From CAYUIS01 sp964444825 (GTDB lineage: Bacteria > Chloroflexota > Anaerolineae > B4-G1), in NCBI GenBank assembly GCA_964444825.1, contig CAYUIS010000014.1, positions 1-55,628 on the forward strand: 55,628 nt of DNA. Direction: 5' to 3'. The notes beneath the pieces were generated by a model. The model was given only the letters and a program-made list of their open reading frames with translations. It did not search any database and had not been told where the DNA came from. Shown here piece after piece: positions 8,440 to 18,008 of this stretch. Each line of letters begins with the position of its first letter. Positions within the stretch are counted from its first letter, which is position 1. Position numbers and translations under genes: made by a program.

Positions 8440-9518
8440 ACAATGCTCCAATGAACAGAGTAACATCAAAAGATAGAGGGCTGGAGGGGAAAGCTGTGAG
8501 ACAGACGACGGAAAATCTGGTGGAGGTTCGCAACCTGGTCAAGTACTTTCCCGTGCACGGGGGAATTCTACAACGCGTTCAAGGCTGGGTCAAGGCAGTG
8601 GACGACATCAGTTTTACCATCCGCGCCGGTGAGACGCTGGGGCTGGTAGGTGAATCAGGATGCGGCAAGACAACGATTGGACGCAGCATCCTCAGGCTGA
8701 TCGAGCCAACCAGCGGTCAGATGTCGTTTGAAGGGCAAGACATAGTGGCGATGAAGGCAAAAGAGCTCAAAGCCATGCGCCGCGAGATGCAGATCATCTT
8801 TCAGGATCCCTACTCCTGCCTCGACCCTCGCTCGCAGATCGGCGACATCATCGGTGAAGCGCTGCACGTCCACGGCGTCAAAGACCGGGAAGAGCGTCGC
8901 AAGCGAGTAATGGAAATCATGTCCACTGTAGGGCTTGCCGAAGACCATATTCGCCGCTACCCACACGAGTTCTCTGGCGGCCAGCGGCAACGCATCGGGA
9001 TTGCCCGCGCATTGGTACTACGACCCAAATTCATTGTCTGCGACGAGCCAGTGTCAGCGCTGGACGTCTCGATCCAGTCTCAGGTATTGAACCTGTTGCG
9101 CCAACTGCAGCGCGAGTTCAACCTGACCTATCTCTTCATCGCCCACAATATGAGTGTGGTCGAACACATCAGCGACCGGGTGGCAGTGATGTACCTGGGC
9201 AAGATAGTTGAACTGGCTGACCGTGTAGAACTGTACCAGAACCCACGCCACCCCTATACCCAGGCACTGATGTCGGCCATCCCAATCCCTGACCCAAGCA
9301 TCAAGCGAGAACGCGTCATCCTGGAGGGAGACGTGCCCAGCCCGCTTGATCCGCCGTCGGGCTGTCGTTTCCACCCCCGCTGCCCCGTCGCGGCCGATGT
9401 TTGCTCTCAGGATACGCCCTCTCTCCGTCAGATGTCAGGCGACGAGGAACACTTGGTTGCCTGCCACCTGCTGGGCAACGGCCTGCGCGACGCACTCGAT
9501 CCCCACTTGCGCCTGTAG
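8436..9518 (+). CDS. ABC transporter ATP-binding protein, DppF/OppF type
   Basis: This is the second ATPase of the transporter, 360 residues from ATG 8436, which overlaps the previous stop. GTG 8496 is a good alternative because GGAGGGG sits just upstream of it. It has Walker A GESGCGKT, signature SGGQRQRIGIARAL, Walker B FIVCDEPVSALD and the family C-terminal Cys-containing tail (CRFHPRCP...C). The last residues, LLGNGLRDALDPHLRL, resemble the C-terminus of the DppC permease (LGDGLRDALDPRL). This is a curious echo that may come from a duplicated segment. Confidence 0.92.
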   Translation: MNNAPMNRVTSKDRGLEGKAVRQTTENLVEVRNLVKYFPVHGGILQRVQGWVKAVDDISFTIRAGETLGLVGESGCGKTTIGRSILRLIEPTSGQMSFEGQDIVAMKAKELKAMRREMQIIFQDPYSCLDPRSQIGDIIGEALHVHGVKDREERRKRVMEIMSTVGLAEDHIRRYPHEFSGGQRQRIGIARALVLRPKFIVCDEPVSALDVSIQSQVLNLLRQLQREFNLTYLFIAHNMSVVEHISDRVAVMYLGKIVELADRVELYQNPRHPYTQALMSAIPIPDPSIKRERVILEGDVPSPLDPPSGCRFHPRCPVAADVCSQDTPSLRQMSGDEEHLVACHLLGNGLRDALDPHLRL

Positions 9519-9565
9519 AGCGTGATGCAGGCCATCGGTTGGCATCGAGCCCTCGTCATCGCCTA

Positions 9566-11449
9566 ATGGGATCTCCAAAGAATCTTTGGCGTGCTAGTCA
9601 TCAGTGGGACGCAAACCCGATAGGAACCGCAATCACGCGTTCTTTGAAAGCCCTTGGCATCTGGCTCCTGGTCGCTGGCTTGGTCACGTCTTGCCGTGGT
9701 GGCGCTTCGATGCCCACCGAAGATCTCCCCACACCGGTCACGCCTACTGTTCCGCCAACCCAAACTGCCCGTGCAACTGTGCCTCCGGAACCGACTCCTG
9801 TCAGGAATAGCGTATTCATCTTTGGGCGCAGTCGGGACTCGATGATCCTGGACCCCGCGGTCACGGCTGATTATGAGAGCTACCGCGTGACCGGTCAATG
9901 TCTGGAATCCCTCTATCAATACGAACCCCACGCCGCCAATCCGATTCCGGCACTGGCTGCCGGTTGTCAATCTAGCCAGAACGCCACCGTGTGGACGTGT
10001 ACGCTCCGCCAGGGCGTCAAGTTTCACGACGGGACCGACTTTGATGCCGACGCCGTGCTCTTCAACTTTGAACGTTGGCGTTTCTCCGACCATCCCTACC
10101 ATTACGAGGGCCAGATGTTCGGGAGTTACGAGTATGTGTGGGGAGGGATCGACAACAGCAGTGTGATCACATCCGTGACCAAACTGAATGACCATAAGGT
10201 CAAGTTCACGCTGACTGAGCCTATGGCCCCATTCCTCGCAAATCTGGCGATGGATGCGTTCGCGATATCCAGCCCGGCGGCTATGCAGGAATACGGCGAA
10301 GCCTATGGTCTGCCTGGAGCAGGCTGCATCGGCACCGGACCGTTCAAGTTCAAGGAGTGGGTACAGGGCGATCACATTTCGTTGGAGGCCTTCGAAGGCT
10401 ACTGGGGAGGCCGTCCTACGGTCGATGAGGTCATCTGGCGGGTGGTTCCCGACGATGCGTTTCGCTTTCTGGCTCTGCGGGCCGGCGACATCCATGCGAT
10501 GGACCACGCTGCAGTGCAGGATCTGGCTGCCGCTGAGGCTGATCCCAACCTGAGTGTTTTGGTCCGTCCTACTCTGAACACTGATCAGTTGGCATTCAAC
10601 TATATGATTGAGGAATTCCGAGATGTTCGAGTTCGTGAGGCGGTTGCCCACGCCATCAATCGGCAGGCGTTGGTGGAAGATTTTCAGGGTGAGTATGCTG
10701 ATGTAGCGAGAAACCCCTTGCCCTCCCTGATGTGGGGCCACCATGACGAGGCCAGGGATTGGACCTACGATCCAGGACTGTCGAGACAACTCCTGAGCGA
10801 TGCAGGCTTCCCGGACGGGCTGAACGAGGTGACCATTGCAGAGGACATCTTGGACGAAGAGGACGATGCCATTTTTAGCGCTGGTGACAAGATCACCCTC
10901 ACGCTCCACTACGTACCGGTGGCGAGCTCCGATTACGTCAGTCCCAAGGACATCAGCGAATCCATAGCCGCCGATCTAGCCCGCGTGGGTATCACCGTCA
11001 CGCTCGAATCAGCCAGGGATTGGCCAACCTATCTGGCTCTGCGAAACCAAGGTCTGCTCTTAGGGCTGTATTTGCATAGTTGGGGCAATGGAGACTTGGG
11101 ATCTGGCGGCGAGAACGGCGACCCCGACAGCTACTACAACACCTCCTTTGGCTTCGAATCAGAGGACAAGGAGGGACCGCCCGACACCTGGGAGAAGATA
11201 CCGCGGGCCAGCGAGGGTTGGTGGACTGATACGGAAATCGCTCGCCTTTGCTATGAGGCATCCATCAATCCAAACCGAACCGAGCGAGAGACGCTTTACA
11301 GGCAGGTTGAGCAGCTACTTCGCGACAACACGTACCGCATCTGGATCGCCCACAGCAACGTGCCTCTCGTCTTCTCCAACCGGGTCAGTGGTTTTGTGCC
11401 TCAGCCGGTCGGCGCTGACTACTACGAATGGGTTACCGTCCAGGACTAG
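9566..11449 (+). CDS. SBP_bac_5 family substrate-binding lipoprotein
   Basis: This is a 627-residue extracellular solute-binding protein of the peptide/nickel family in normal domain order. ATG 9566 is chosen because it is followed by a hydrophobic segment and lipobox VTSC, then a Pro/Thr linker. LRQGVKFHDG, the IGTGPFKF turn and EGYWGGRP are standard SBP_bac_5 motifs. It lies 47 bp after the DppF-like ATPase, so the transporter has binding-protein genes at both ends. It may supply a second substrate specificity or replace the fused protein at the operon start. The natural substrate cannot be read from the sequence. Confidence 0.9.
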   Translation: MGSPKNLWRASHQWDANPIGTAITRSLKALGIWLLVAGLVTSCRGGASMPTEDLPTPVTPTVPPTQTARATVPPEPTPVRNSVFIFGRSRDSMILDPAVTADYESYRVTGQCLESLYQYEPHAANPIPALAAGCQSSQNATVWTCTLRQGVKFHDGTDFDADAVLFNFERWRFSDHPYHYEGQMFGSYEYVWGGIDNSSVITSVTKLNDHKVKFTLTEPMAPFLANLAMDAFAISSPAAMQEYGEAYGLPGAGCIGTGPFKFKEWVQGDHISLEAFEGYWGGRPTVDEVIWRVVPDDAFRFLALRAGDIHAMDHAAVQDLAAAEADPNLSVLVRPTLNTDQLAFNYMIEEFRDVRVREAVAHAINRQALVEDFQGEYADVARNPLPSLMWGHHDEARDWTYDPGLSRQLLSDAGFPDGLNEVTIAEDILDEEDDAIFSAGDKITLTLHYVPVASSDYVSPKDISESIAADLARVGITVTLESARDWPTYLALRNQGLLLGLYLHSWGNGDLGSGGENGDPDSYYNTSFGFESEDKEGPPDTWEKIPRASEGWWTDTEIARLCYEASINPNRTERETLYRQVEQLLRDNTYRIWIAHSNVPLVFSNRVSGFVPQPVGADYYEWVTVQD

Positions 11450-11450
11450 C

Positions 11451-11477
11451 ACCCGCGTTGTGTTCAACAAAGCGGGT
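11451..11477. terminator. Hairpin between convergent genes
   Basis: ACCCGC (11451-11456) pairs with GCGGGT (11472-11477), and TTGT/ACAA extends the stem inside. It lies between the convergent stops of the binding protein and pncB and could serve both strands. Confidence 0.5.
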
Positions 11478-11503
11478 TCAATCGAATGCCCTCTTCGGCT
11501 TGC

Positions 11504-13054
11504 TCAGTGCTTGTCTTTCAGGGACTCGACTAGTTCTTGTTTGAGGTTCCACAGTTGCTCGGTGAGCGAGACATGGTAGACATGCGGATTCACAAGCCGT
11601 TTGACGCCGGGATCCAGCCGTTCTACGTCCGCGCGCCGGCGCTCTCGCAGTTCCTCAATCGTCGGGATCTCGTATATCAGACTTCCTTCTCTCAGCACGT
11701 CCACTAGCAGCGGCTCGATTTCAGAGATGTCCTCCCGCCGGAGCATTCGGACTGTAGAGTACTCCGTTGGGTGATGCAAGCGGATAGTCTCCATTTCGCA
11801 TGGATTCTCCGAATCGAGACTGAGGAGGTCGGCCGTGGCTTTGCCTCTTTGATCATACACGCGCCAGACAAGCTTGTGGCCCGGATTGAGCGTCTTTTCC
11901 GGCGTCTCTGAAAGCTTGATTGCAGGAACCCACTCGTCTTCATCCTGGACAGCTACCAGCTTGTAGACCCCATCGAGGGCAGGCGCGCCTTCCGATGTGA
12001 TCAACCGGGTGCCGATGCCGTACACCAATCGATCGATCAAGTGGTCAGAGTCGACACCGTAGCGTGGTGACTCCTCTTTGATCTGGGTGATGATCTGCCA
12101 GATCACGAGCTCATCCAGTTGGTTGGACAGAACAATTGATGTATCTGGAAACCCACCCTCATTCAGCATCTTGGCTGCCAGGACACTCAAGTGAGCCAGA
12201 TCGCCGGAATCCAGCCGAATACCTACAGGTTCGTGCCCCTTGCGTCGTAATTCCTCAAAAACCCGGATCGCGTTGGGAATCCCACTTTCCAGCGTGTTGA
12301 TCGTGTCAACCAGCAGTAGACAGTCATCGGGATAGACATCAGCATACGCCCGGAACGCATCGAGTTCGCTTTCGCCTAGTGCGACAAAAACCTGAACCAT
12401 GCTGTGTGCGTGGGTCCCTTTGGGCGGATACCCCAACACATGGGAGATCCCGACGTTTGACGTAAAATCGGCACCACCGATGAGGGCTGCCCTCGCACCT
12501 GCGTTGGCCCCCTTCTCCTGAGCTCGGCGCAATCCGAATTCAAGCAAAAGCCTTCCTCTTCCGCTGTCACGCATGCGCGATGCCTTGGTGGCGACAAGCG
12601 TCGGATAGTTCAGGTGGTTGAGCAACGATGTTTCCAGGATCTGGGCCATCGCTAGTGGTCCTTGCACGACAGCGAGCGGAACCTCGGGGTGGACCACCCG
12701 GCCCTCGGGGATGGCACACATAGTGATAGCGCTGAAAGCACCATTGACTCGCAACCAGTTGAGAAAGTCGTCATCAAATGTCCGTTCGCCGGTCCGACCT
12801 GTCTGGCTGCGCAAGTGCGCGATATCCACATCCTGGAAGTGGGCTTCGTGCATCCAGTCGAGTAACCATTCAAGTCCGGCAGCAACGCAGTACCCGGCCT
12901 GGTGAGAACCGTAATCAGGATAACTGCGAAAAAAGTAGTCGAATTGAGCAACTCTTTCGTGTAAGCCCATCCGATAGTAGAGTTGGGCCATGGTGAATTG
13001 ATACTGGTCAGTCAGCAGGATACCCTCAACGATTGACCAATCCGATGCTCTCAT
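11504..13054 (-). CDS. pncB: Nicotinate phosphoribosyltransferase
   Basis: This 516-residue enzyme makes nicotinate mononucleotide from nicotinate and PRPP with ATP hydrolysis (Preiss-Handler salvage). The N-terminal LLTDQYQFTMAQLYY, the RMRDSGRGRLLLEFGLRRAQ region, the GGADFTSN loop and IRLDSGDLA are family hallmarks. AAGGAGA precedes ATG 13054. It is the last gene of the NAD operon, 69 bp after kptA, and would use the nicotinate made by the nicotinamidase-like first gene. The Asp/Glu-rich C-terminal region is a normal length for the longer bacterial form. Confidence 0.93.
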   Translation of the reverse strand: MRASDWSIVEGILLTDQYQFTMAQLYYRMGLHERVAQFDYFFRSYPDYGSHQAGYCVAAGLEWLLDWMHEAHFQDVDIAHLRSQTGRTGERTFDDDFLNWLRVNGAFSAITMCAIPEGRVVHPEVPLAVVQGPLAMAQILETSLLNHLNYPTLVATKASRMRDSGRGRLLLEFGLRRAQEKGANAGARAALIGGADFTSNVGISHVLGYPPKGTHAHSMVQVFVALGESELDAFRAYADVYPDDCLLLVDTINTLESGIPNAIRVFEELRRKGHEPVGIRLDSGDLAHLSVLAAKMLNEGGFPDTSIVLSNQLDELVIWQIITQIKEESPRYGVDSDHLIDRLVYGIGTRLITSEGAPALDGVYKLVAVQDEDEWVPAIKLSETPEKTLNPGHKLVWRVYDQRGKATADLLSLDSENPCEMETIRLHHPTEYSTVRMLRREDISEIEPLLVDVLREGSLIYEIPTIEELRERRRADVERLDPGVKRLVNPHVYHVSLTEQLWNLKQELVESLKDKH

Positions 13055-13123
13055 ATTGCCGGTCTCCTTTCCCGCACTGAAACAATCCGTTTGTCAGCCA
13101 CTTTGAGTCGAATGCTTGGGATG

Positions 13124-13687
13124 TTATGTCTCAGATATTAGAAACGCTGGAGGAACGTGCTTGGCCAGGTAGACTGCTTCATCTGCCTGATAGAACTCGA
13201 CGCCGGCGGCGTGTGCATCGCTGGCATTGATGATTAGGACGATGGATTGTTCGTCGTGACGTGCGCCGATACGAGCGGCTGTCTTGCGATCGAGGGAGAG
13301 ATGGACGTACTGTCGTTCCACCGGCTTGAGTCCTTCCTGATGAATGCTCGGCAATCTATCTCGGGCTGTGCCGTAGTAGAGAACCGGTGGCGGTGTACAG
13401 CGATCGTAGTGAATGGGTTGAGCCACCGAGTGGCCGTAGCGCGCCCGGATGCGACTTCCCTCCACCTCGAAGCGACGGCTGCCATCATCAGAGCCCTCGT
13501 CGACAACACTGATCACATCGGCGCGGGTTGTCCCGCGGAAATTAGGCAATCCGTGTAGAATCTCCATCACCTCGGTCAATGATGCCCACCCCTCACCGTC
13601 CAGTTCGAGCGCAAAGCGCTCCGGTTGGTGGCGGAGGATGAGGGCCAGGAACTTGCTCAGCTTGACCAGGCGACGTGCATCAGACAT
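13124..13687 (-). CDS. kptA: RNA 2'-phosphotransferase (Tpt1/KptA family)
   Basis: This 187-residue protein transfers an internal RNA 2'-phosphate to NAD+, releasing nicotinamide and ADP-ribose 1'',2''-cyclic phosphate. Visible motifs are LILRHQPE near the N-terminus, RARYGHS (family RAxQGHS), YYGTARDRL and RQYVHLSLD. I chose ATG 13687, preceded by GAGAGG and 10 bp after the nadB stop, over the longer frame overlapping nadB. Bacteria lack the splicing pathway that makes 2'-phosphates in fungi, so its role here is unknown. Its place inside the NAD operon fits an NAD-consuming enzyme whose nicotinamide product is salvaged by neighbours. Confidence 0.9.
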   Translation of the reverse strand: MSDARRLVKLSKFLALILRHQPERFALELDGEGWASLTEVMEILHGLPNFRGTTRADVISVVDEGSDDGSRRFEVEGSRIRARYGHSVAQPIHYDRCTPPPVLYYGTARDRLPSIHQEGLKPVERQYVHLSLDRKTAARIGARHDEQSIVLIINASDAHAAGVEFYQADEAVYLAKHVPPAFLISET

Positions 13688-13697
13688 CCTGGACCTC

Positions 13698-15305
13698 TCA
13701 GGCGCGGGCTGTGCCTTTCGAATCGTCGCGGTAGTGACAGCCACGGCTCTGCCGGTTGTGCTGTGCGGCCTCGGCAACAATCAGGGCGGCCTGTGCGCTA
13801 TGCCGCAACCCGATAAGGGCATCATTCAGCCTGGTGGCACGATAGAAACTGTCGATGTCCTGGATTAGGTGATTCAGATCCCGCCACGCGCGACTCAGTC
13901 GTTTGGTTGAACGGACAAGGCCCACATAATGCCACATTGTATGCTGAATGGTCCGCATATCACGCCAGATCAATGCTGGGTCCGCGTCCTCTTCCAATCC
14001 CTCCTCTTCCCACGGCGGCACGTCCTCGACTCTGACGACGGGCAACGCCCCCTGTCTCGATATGTCCCGTGCCACGCGGGCACCCCAGACAAGACCTTCC
14101 AGGAGCGAAGTGCTGGCCAGCCGATTGGCACCGTGGACACCTGTGCAAGCGACCTCGCCAATTGCATAGAGGTCCTTTATCGTCGTGCGGCCCCACTCGT
14201 CGGTCCAGATACCACCGCAAAAGTAGTGTGCGGCAGGCACTACAGGGATTGGCTGCCGTGTGATGTCTATGTCTAGTGTCAGACAGTGAGCATAAATCGT
14301 GGGAAACCGTTCTTGGATATATGCAGAGGGTAGAGCTGAGTGGATGTCCAGGAGAACATACGGATAGTCGTGCTTAACCATCTCATGGTGAATGGCGCGG
14401 GCCACGACGTCGCGTGGCGCTAGGTCACCCCACCGGGGAGCATAGTCGGCCATGAATGCACGACCATCTGGAGTGAGCAGCCTCCCCCCCTCACCCCGCA
14501 GTGCTTCAGAGATCAGAAACCCCTCTCTACCCGGAACACCGATAGCCGTTGGGTGGAACTGGACGTACTCGGCATTGATAACCCGCGCCCCAGCCCGATA
14601 GGCCATCGCCAGTCCATCACCGCGAGATCCTTCAGGATTCGTGGTGTGGCGATAGATACGGCCCAATCCTCCAGTCGCCAGGATAGTCATACCAGCTAGG
14701 TATCGACGGACTGCCCGTCGGGACCGCTCAAATATGTAGGCACCGTGGCAGGTGACCGGTGCATATACGGTCAGTGGGTTTTGAGCATGGTGTGGAAAAG
14801 TGATCAAATCCACAGCGGTCGCCGAATCGACGATGCAGACGTTGGGCAGTTGCTGCAGGGCCTTGATGAGGGCCTTCATAATAGCATAGCCAGTGGCATC
14901 TCCAACATGGAGAATCCGCGCCCGCGAGTGAGCTCCTTCCTGACCATAGGCGAGTTGGCCATCCGGTCTTTTGTCAAAAGCAATGCCCAGGTTGTCCATT
15001 AGAACCTCGCGGACCAAGTCAGGACCTTCTGTTGCCAGAATGCGGGCAGCCGAGGGAAGACCAAGACCAGCGCCAGCGGCCAGGATATCCTCGACTAGAA
15101 GCTCAACACTGTCTCCTTCGCCTGATGTGACGATGCCTCCCTGTGCGTAACGAGAGTTGCTTTCAGTCGGATCCGGAGCACGGGTGATGAGGATGATCTG
15201 ACGTGTGCGATCCTGAGCTAGCCGGAACGCTGCTGATGCCCCAGCGATGCCGCAGCCGATGATCAGGACGTCTGCCTCGACAGGCATTGTGTCTGGGTGG
15301 CTCAT
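13698..15305 (-). CDS. nadB: L-aspartate oxidase
   Basis: This 535-residue flavoenzyme oxidises L-aspartate to iminoaspartate, the first step of de novo NAD synthesis. It belongs to the succinate dehydrogenase/fumarate reductase flavoprotein family. The FAD-binding VLIIGCGIAGASAAF motif, SRYAQGGI, GGLGRIYRHTTNP and EYVQFHPTAI are visible, followed by the capping and helical C-terminal domain. Its ATG overlaps the nadA stop by 4 bp, so translation is probably coupled and iminoaspartate, which is unstable, can pass quickly to NadA. Confidence 0.95.
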   Translation of the reverse strand: MSHPDTMPVEADVLIIGCGIAGASAAFRLAQDRTRQIILITRAPDPTESNSRYAQGGIVTSGEGDSVELLVEDILAAGAGLGLPSAARILATEGPDLVREVLMDNLGIAFDKRPDGQLAYGQEGAHSRARILHVGDATGYAIMKALIKALQQLPNVCIVDSATAVDLITFPHHAQNPLTVYAPVTCHGAYIFERSRRAVRRYLAGMTILATGGLGRIYRHTTNPEGSRGDGLAMAYRAGARVINAEYVQFHPTAIGVPGREGFLISEALRGEGGRLLTPDGRAFMADYAPRWGDLAPRDVVARAIHHEMVKHDYPYVLLDIHSALPSAYIQERFPTIYAHCLTLDIDITRQPIPVVPAAHYFCGGIWTDEWGRTTIKDLYAIGEVACTGVHGANRLASTSLLEGLVWGARVARDISRQGALPVVRVEDVPPWEEEGLEEDADPALIWRDMRTIQHTMWHYVGLVRSTKRLSRAWRDLNHLIQDIDSFYRATRLNDALIGLRHSAQAALIVAEAAQHNRQSRGCHYRDDSKGTARA

Positions 15306-16351
15306 TTCCGGATCTCTAGCATTCGCTCTAGCGCCACGCCCGCAGGGCGAGCCACGTCAGGAGGGACCGTGACTGGATTGACCAGCTCTCCACGGCCAAG
15401 CCCATCTAGCACGTGGGCCAGCTTGTCCAATGTGATGAGATTCATCGTTTTACAGTAACTGGGACCAGGAGAAAGGGAATTGATAGACCGATCCGGATGC
15501 TCGTTCCTGAGGCGGTTGACAAGGTTATACTCGGTGCCGATGGCCCATTTGCTACCTGGGGGAGACTCTTCTACGCGGTGGATGATGTAAGCAGTCGATC
15601 CGGCCTCGTCAGCTAGATCGACCACCTCCATCCGGCACTCGGGGTGGACAATGATTCGGATGTCAGGATCCCTTTTCCGCCAGGTCGTAACGTGCTCCGG
15701 AAGAAAGCGCTGGTGAACGCCACACCAGCCTCGCCACAGAAAGATGCGTGCCTGCTGCAAAACGTGCGAGTCGTGGCCACCGAAGGGCTGGATCGGATCC
15801 CATATCAGCATATCCCCTGCCGGAATACCCATCCGCTTGGCAGTGTTGCGGCCCAGATGCTGATCTGGGAAGAACAGGACGCGTGGGCGCTGCGCTAGCG
15901 CCCATTTGAGAACGGCCTCCGCGTTGGAGGAGGTGCAGACAGCCCCCCCGTGTTTACCGCAGAAGGCCTTTAGCGCGGCGGTTGAATTGACGTAGGTGAT
16001 GGGCAGGACCTCTTCCTCGACATCCATCAGCTCGCCCAACTGTGCCCACGCGTGCTCCACGTCCGCCAGGTCGGCCATATCTGCGAGTGGGCAGCCAGCC
16101 TGCGAGTCGGGCAGTAGGACAGTCTGCCCGGGTTGGGCAAGGATAGCGGCTGTCTCAGCCATAAAGTGAACCCCGCAGAAGACGATATAGTTGGCCCGAT
16201 GGCAATTGGCTGCATCCCGAGCGAGCTTGAGCGAGTCACCGCGGAAATCAGTGAACTGGATGACCTCGTCCCGTTGATAGTGGTGCCCGAGGATTACCAA
16301 CTGGTCACCTAACTGAGATCTGAGTTCTGTAATGCGAGTCTTATGTGTCAT
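15302..16351 (-). CDS. nadA: Quinolinate synthase
   Basis: This 349-residue [4Fe-4S] enzyme condenses iminoaspartate with dihydroxyacetone phosphate to quinolinate. It has three internally repeated lobes. The likely cluster ligands are the Cys of GCPLADM, of WRGWCGVHQRF and of SYCKTMNL, one per lobe. VILGHHYQRDEV at the N-terminus is the classic start. The gene overlaps the end of the nadE-nadC gene by 11 bp and nadB by 4 bp, so the three genes form one translationally coupled unit. Confidence 0.95.
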   Translation of the reverse strand: MTHKTRITELRSQLGDQLVILGHHYQRDEVIQFTDFRGDSLKLARDAANCHRANYIVFCGVHFMAETAAILAQPGQTVLLPDSQAGCPLADMADLADVEHAWAQLGELMDVEEEVLPITYVNSTAALKAFCGKHGGAVCTSSNAEAVLKWALAQRPRVLFFPDQHLGRNTAKRMGIPAGDMLIWDPIQPFGGHDSHVLQQARIFLWRGWCGVHQRFLPEHVTTWRKRDPDIRIIVHPECRMEVVDLADEAGSTAYIIHRVEESPPGSKWAIGTEYNLVNRLRNEHPDRSINSLSPGPSYCKTMNLITLDKLAHVLDGLGRGELVNPVTVPPDVARPAGVALERMLEIRK

Positions 16352-17951
16352 GTGGTTTTCGGCCTCTGATCTTCATGCTTATGTCGAGGGCTGGGGCGGA
16401 GTGAGTGAGTGCGCCAACCGAGATATAGTCCACCCCTGTGGCCGCGATGGCCGGGATGCGCTCCAGATTGACATTTCCCGACGCTTCCAGTGGTACGCGA
16501 CCGGCAGCTATTCGGACCGCAGTCTGCATCTCCGCTAGGCTCATATTGTCCAGCATGATCCGCTCGATATCCAGCTTCAATGTCTCTTGCAACTCGTCCA
16601 GGCTCCTCACCTCTACCTCGATCGGCAAGTCTGGATGGGCAGCACGAGCCCGTTTTACTGCGGTGGAGATGGAACCTGCGGCATCGATGTGATTGTCCTT
16701 GATCATCACCATATCGTAGAGTCCCATCCGATGGTTTTGCCCCCCGCCCATCACCACAGCATATTTCTCCAGTACCCGATAGGCTGGATGGGTCTTGCGG
16801 GTATCCAGGACCTTTGCCTCTGTGCCGGCTACAGCGTTCACAAACGCACGCGTGAGAGTGGCGATACCTGACAGCCGCTGAAGAAAGTTCAGGGCGATCC
16901 GTTCGGCCGCCAGCATCCCCCGCGCTGGGCCCTCTACCTCAGCTATCAGGTCACCAGGCGCGACCACATCCCCATCCCGAGCGTGAGAGATGAGATGGAG
17001 AGCAGGATCTATTCGGGAAAATACCTCGGCACAGATTGGCAAGCCGGCGATGACACCAGGACTCTTGGCAACGAATTCTCCCATCAGGATCAGATCAGGC
17101 GGCAGCACTGCCTCAGAAGTGGCGTCACCGGGACCAATGTCCTCTTGGATAGCCAGCTCAATCAGTAGACTGGCAGCTTTCACGATGTTCAGATCTGGCT
17201 CTTTCAATCGCCTTCCCCCCCGAGTGACAAATACGGGTGGCAGCGCTCGCTTGTGGGCAGAGCGTGCGATCATATTCTGAACTTTTTCTAGCGTGGTGGG
17301 TTTCACATCTGAGGTATCACCTTGTTCGATGGCTGCCAGCACGTGGTCCAGTTCCAGATAGGTGATACCCATCTCTTGCTCGTCGGTCTGACCAGGCCAG
17401 AGTCCTGCTGTGGGTGGACGTTCGATCACTTCCTGTGGTACATTCAACTCACGCGCCAACTCCCATACCTGGGTTTTGGGCAGATCTCCCAGAGGCAAGA
17501 GATCCGCGCCGCCATCGCCGTGCTTGGTAAAGTATCCAACCTGAAGCTCCGTCTTGTTGCCCGAACCTAGTACGAGATAGTTGTGGGACTGAGCCAGATA
17601 GTAGAGCGTAGCCATACGCAATCGGGGCTTGATATTCGCGGCCGCCAGTCCATCCGACGGCAAATCCGCTGGAAACTGGGCAATCAACGTATCATACACA
17701 GTACTCAGGTCTACGGTGACTGTGGATATTGAGAGTGCGTCGGCAACACGCTGGCCCAGCGTCGCGTCCTCGGGTTGAGAGTGGCAAGGCATCAACACAC
17801 CCAGGACCCGCTCAGGCCCCACAGCGCGCACCGCCAACGCAGCGACGGTGGCCGAGTCCACGCCTCCACTTAATCCGCACACGAAACCGTCAGCACCGGA
17901 AGAACCAAGTTTATGACCAAGCCACGCAGCGATCTGATCCGAATGGGGCAC
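16341..17951 (-). CDS. NadE-NadC fusion: NH3-dependent NAD synthetase plus nicotinate-nucleotide pyrophosphorylase
   Basis: One 536-residue frame carries two enzymes. Residues about 1-250 are NAD+ synthetase without a glutaminase domain, with P-loop GLSGGVDSA, SGNKTELQVGYFTKHGDGG and the C-terminal HKRALPP. After a linker of about 20 residues, residues about 270-530 are quinolinate phosphoribosyltransferase, with EDIGPGDAT, DTRKTHPAYR, GGGQNHR, MIKDNH and ASGNVN. Together they catalyse the third and the last step of de novo NAD synthesis. I chose GTG 17951 because AAGGAGGT lies 5 nt upstream; GTG 17981 is possible. NadD, which acts between the two, is not in the window. Confidence 0.9.
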   Translation of the reverse strand: MPHSDQIAAWLGHKLGSSGADGFVCGLSGGVDSATVAALAVRAVGPERVLGVLMPCHSQPEDATLGQRVADALSISTVTVDLSTVYDTLIAQFPADLPSDGLAAANIKPRLRMATLYYLAQSHNYLVLGSGNKTELQVGYFTKHGDGGADLLPLGDLPKTQVWELARELNVPQEVIERPPTAGLWPGQTDEQEMGITYLELDHVLAAIEQGDTSDVKPTTLEKVQNMIARSAHKRALPPVFVTRGGRRLKEPDLNIVKAASLLIELAIQEDIGPGDATSEAVLPPDLILMGEFVAKSPGVIAGLPICAEVFSRIDPALHLISHARDGDVVAPGDLIAEVEGPARGMLAAERIALNFLQRLSGIATLTRAFVNAVAGTEAKVLDTRKTHPAYRVLEKYAVVMGGGQNHRMGLYDMVMIKDNHIDAAGSISTAVKRARAAHPDLPIEVEVRSLDELQETLKLDIERIMLDNMSLAEMQTAVRIAAGRVPLEASGNVNLERIPAIAATGVDYISVGALTHSAPALDISMKIRGRKPHDT

Positions 17952-18008
17952 GTTGACCTCCTTAGGCCACAAGTTCGACACCAGGATCCTTGGCGGTGTC
18001 TAATTTAT

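Noticed and set aside
9563..10909. 448-codon ORF antisense to the second binding protein
   Set aside because: It is a shadow of the real gene, whose domain motifs and lipobox are clear on the plus strand.
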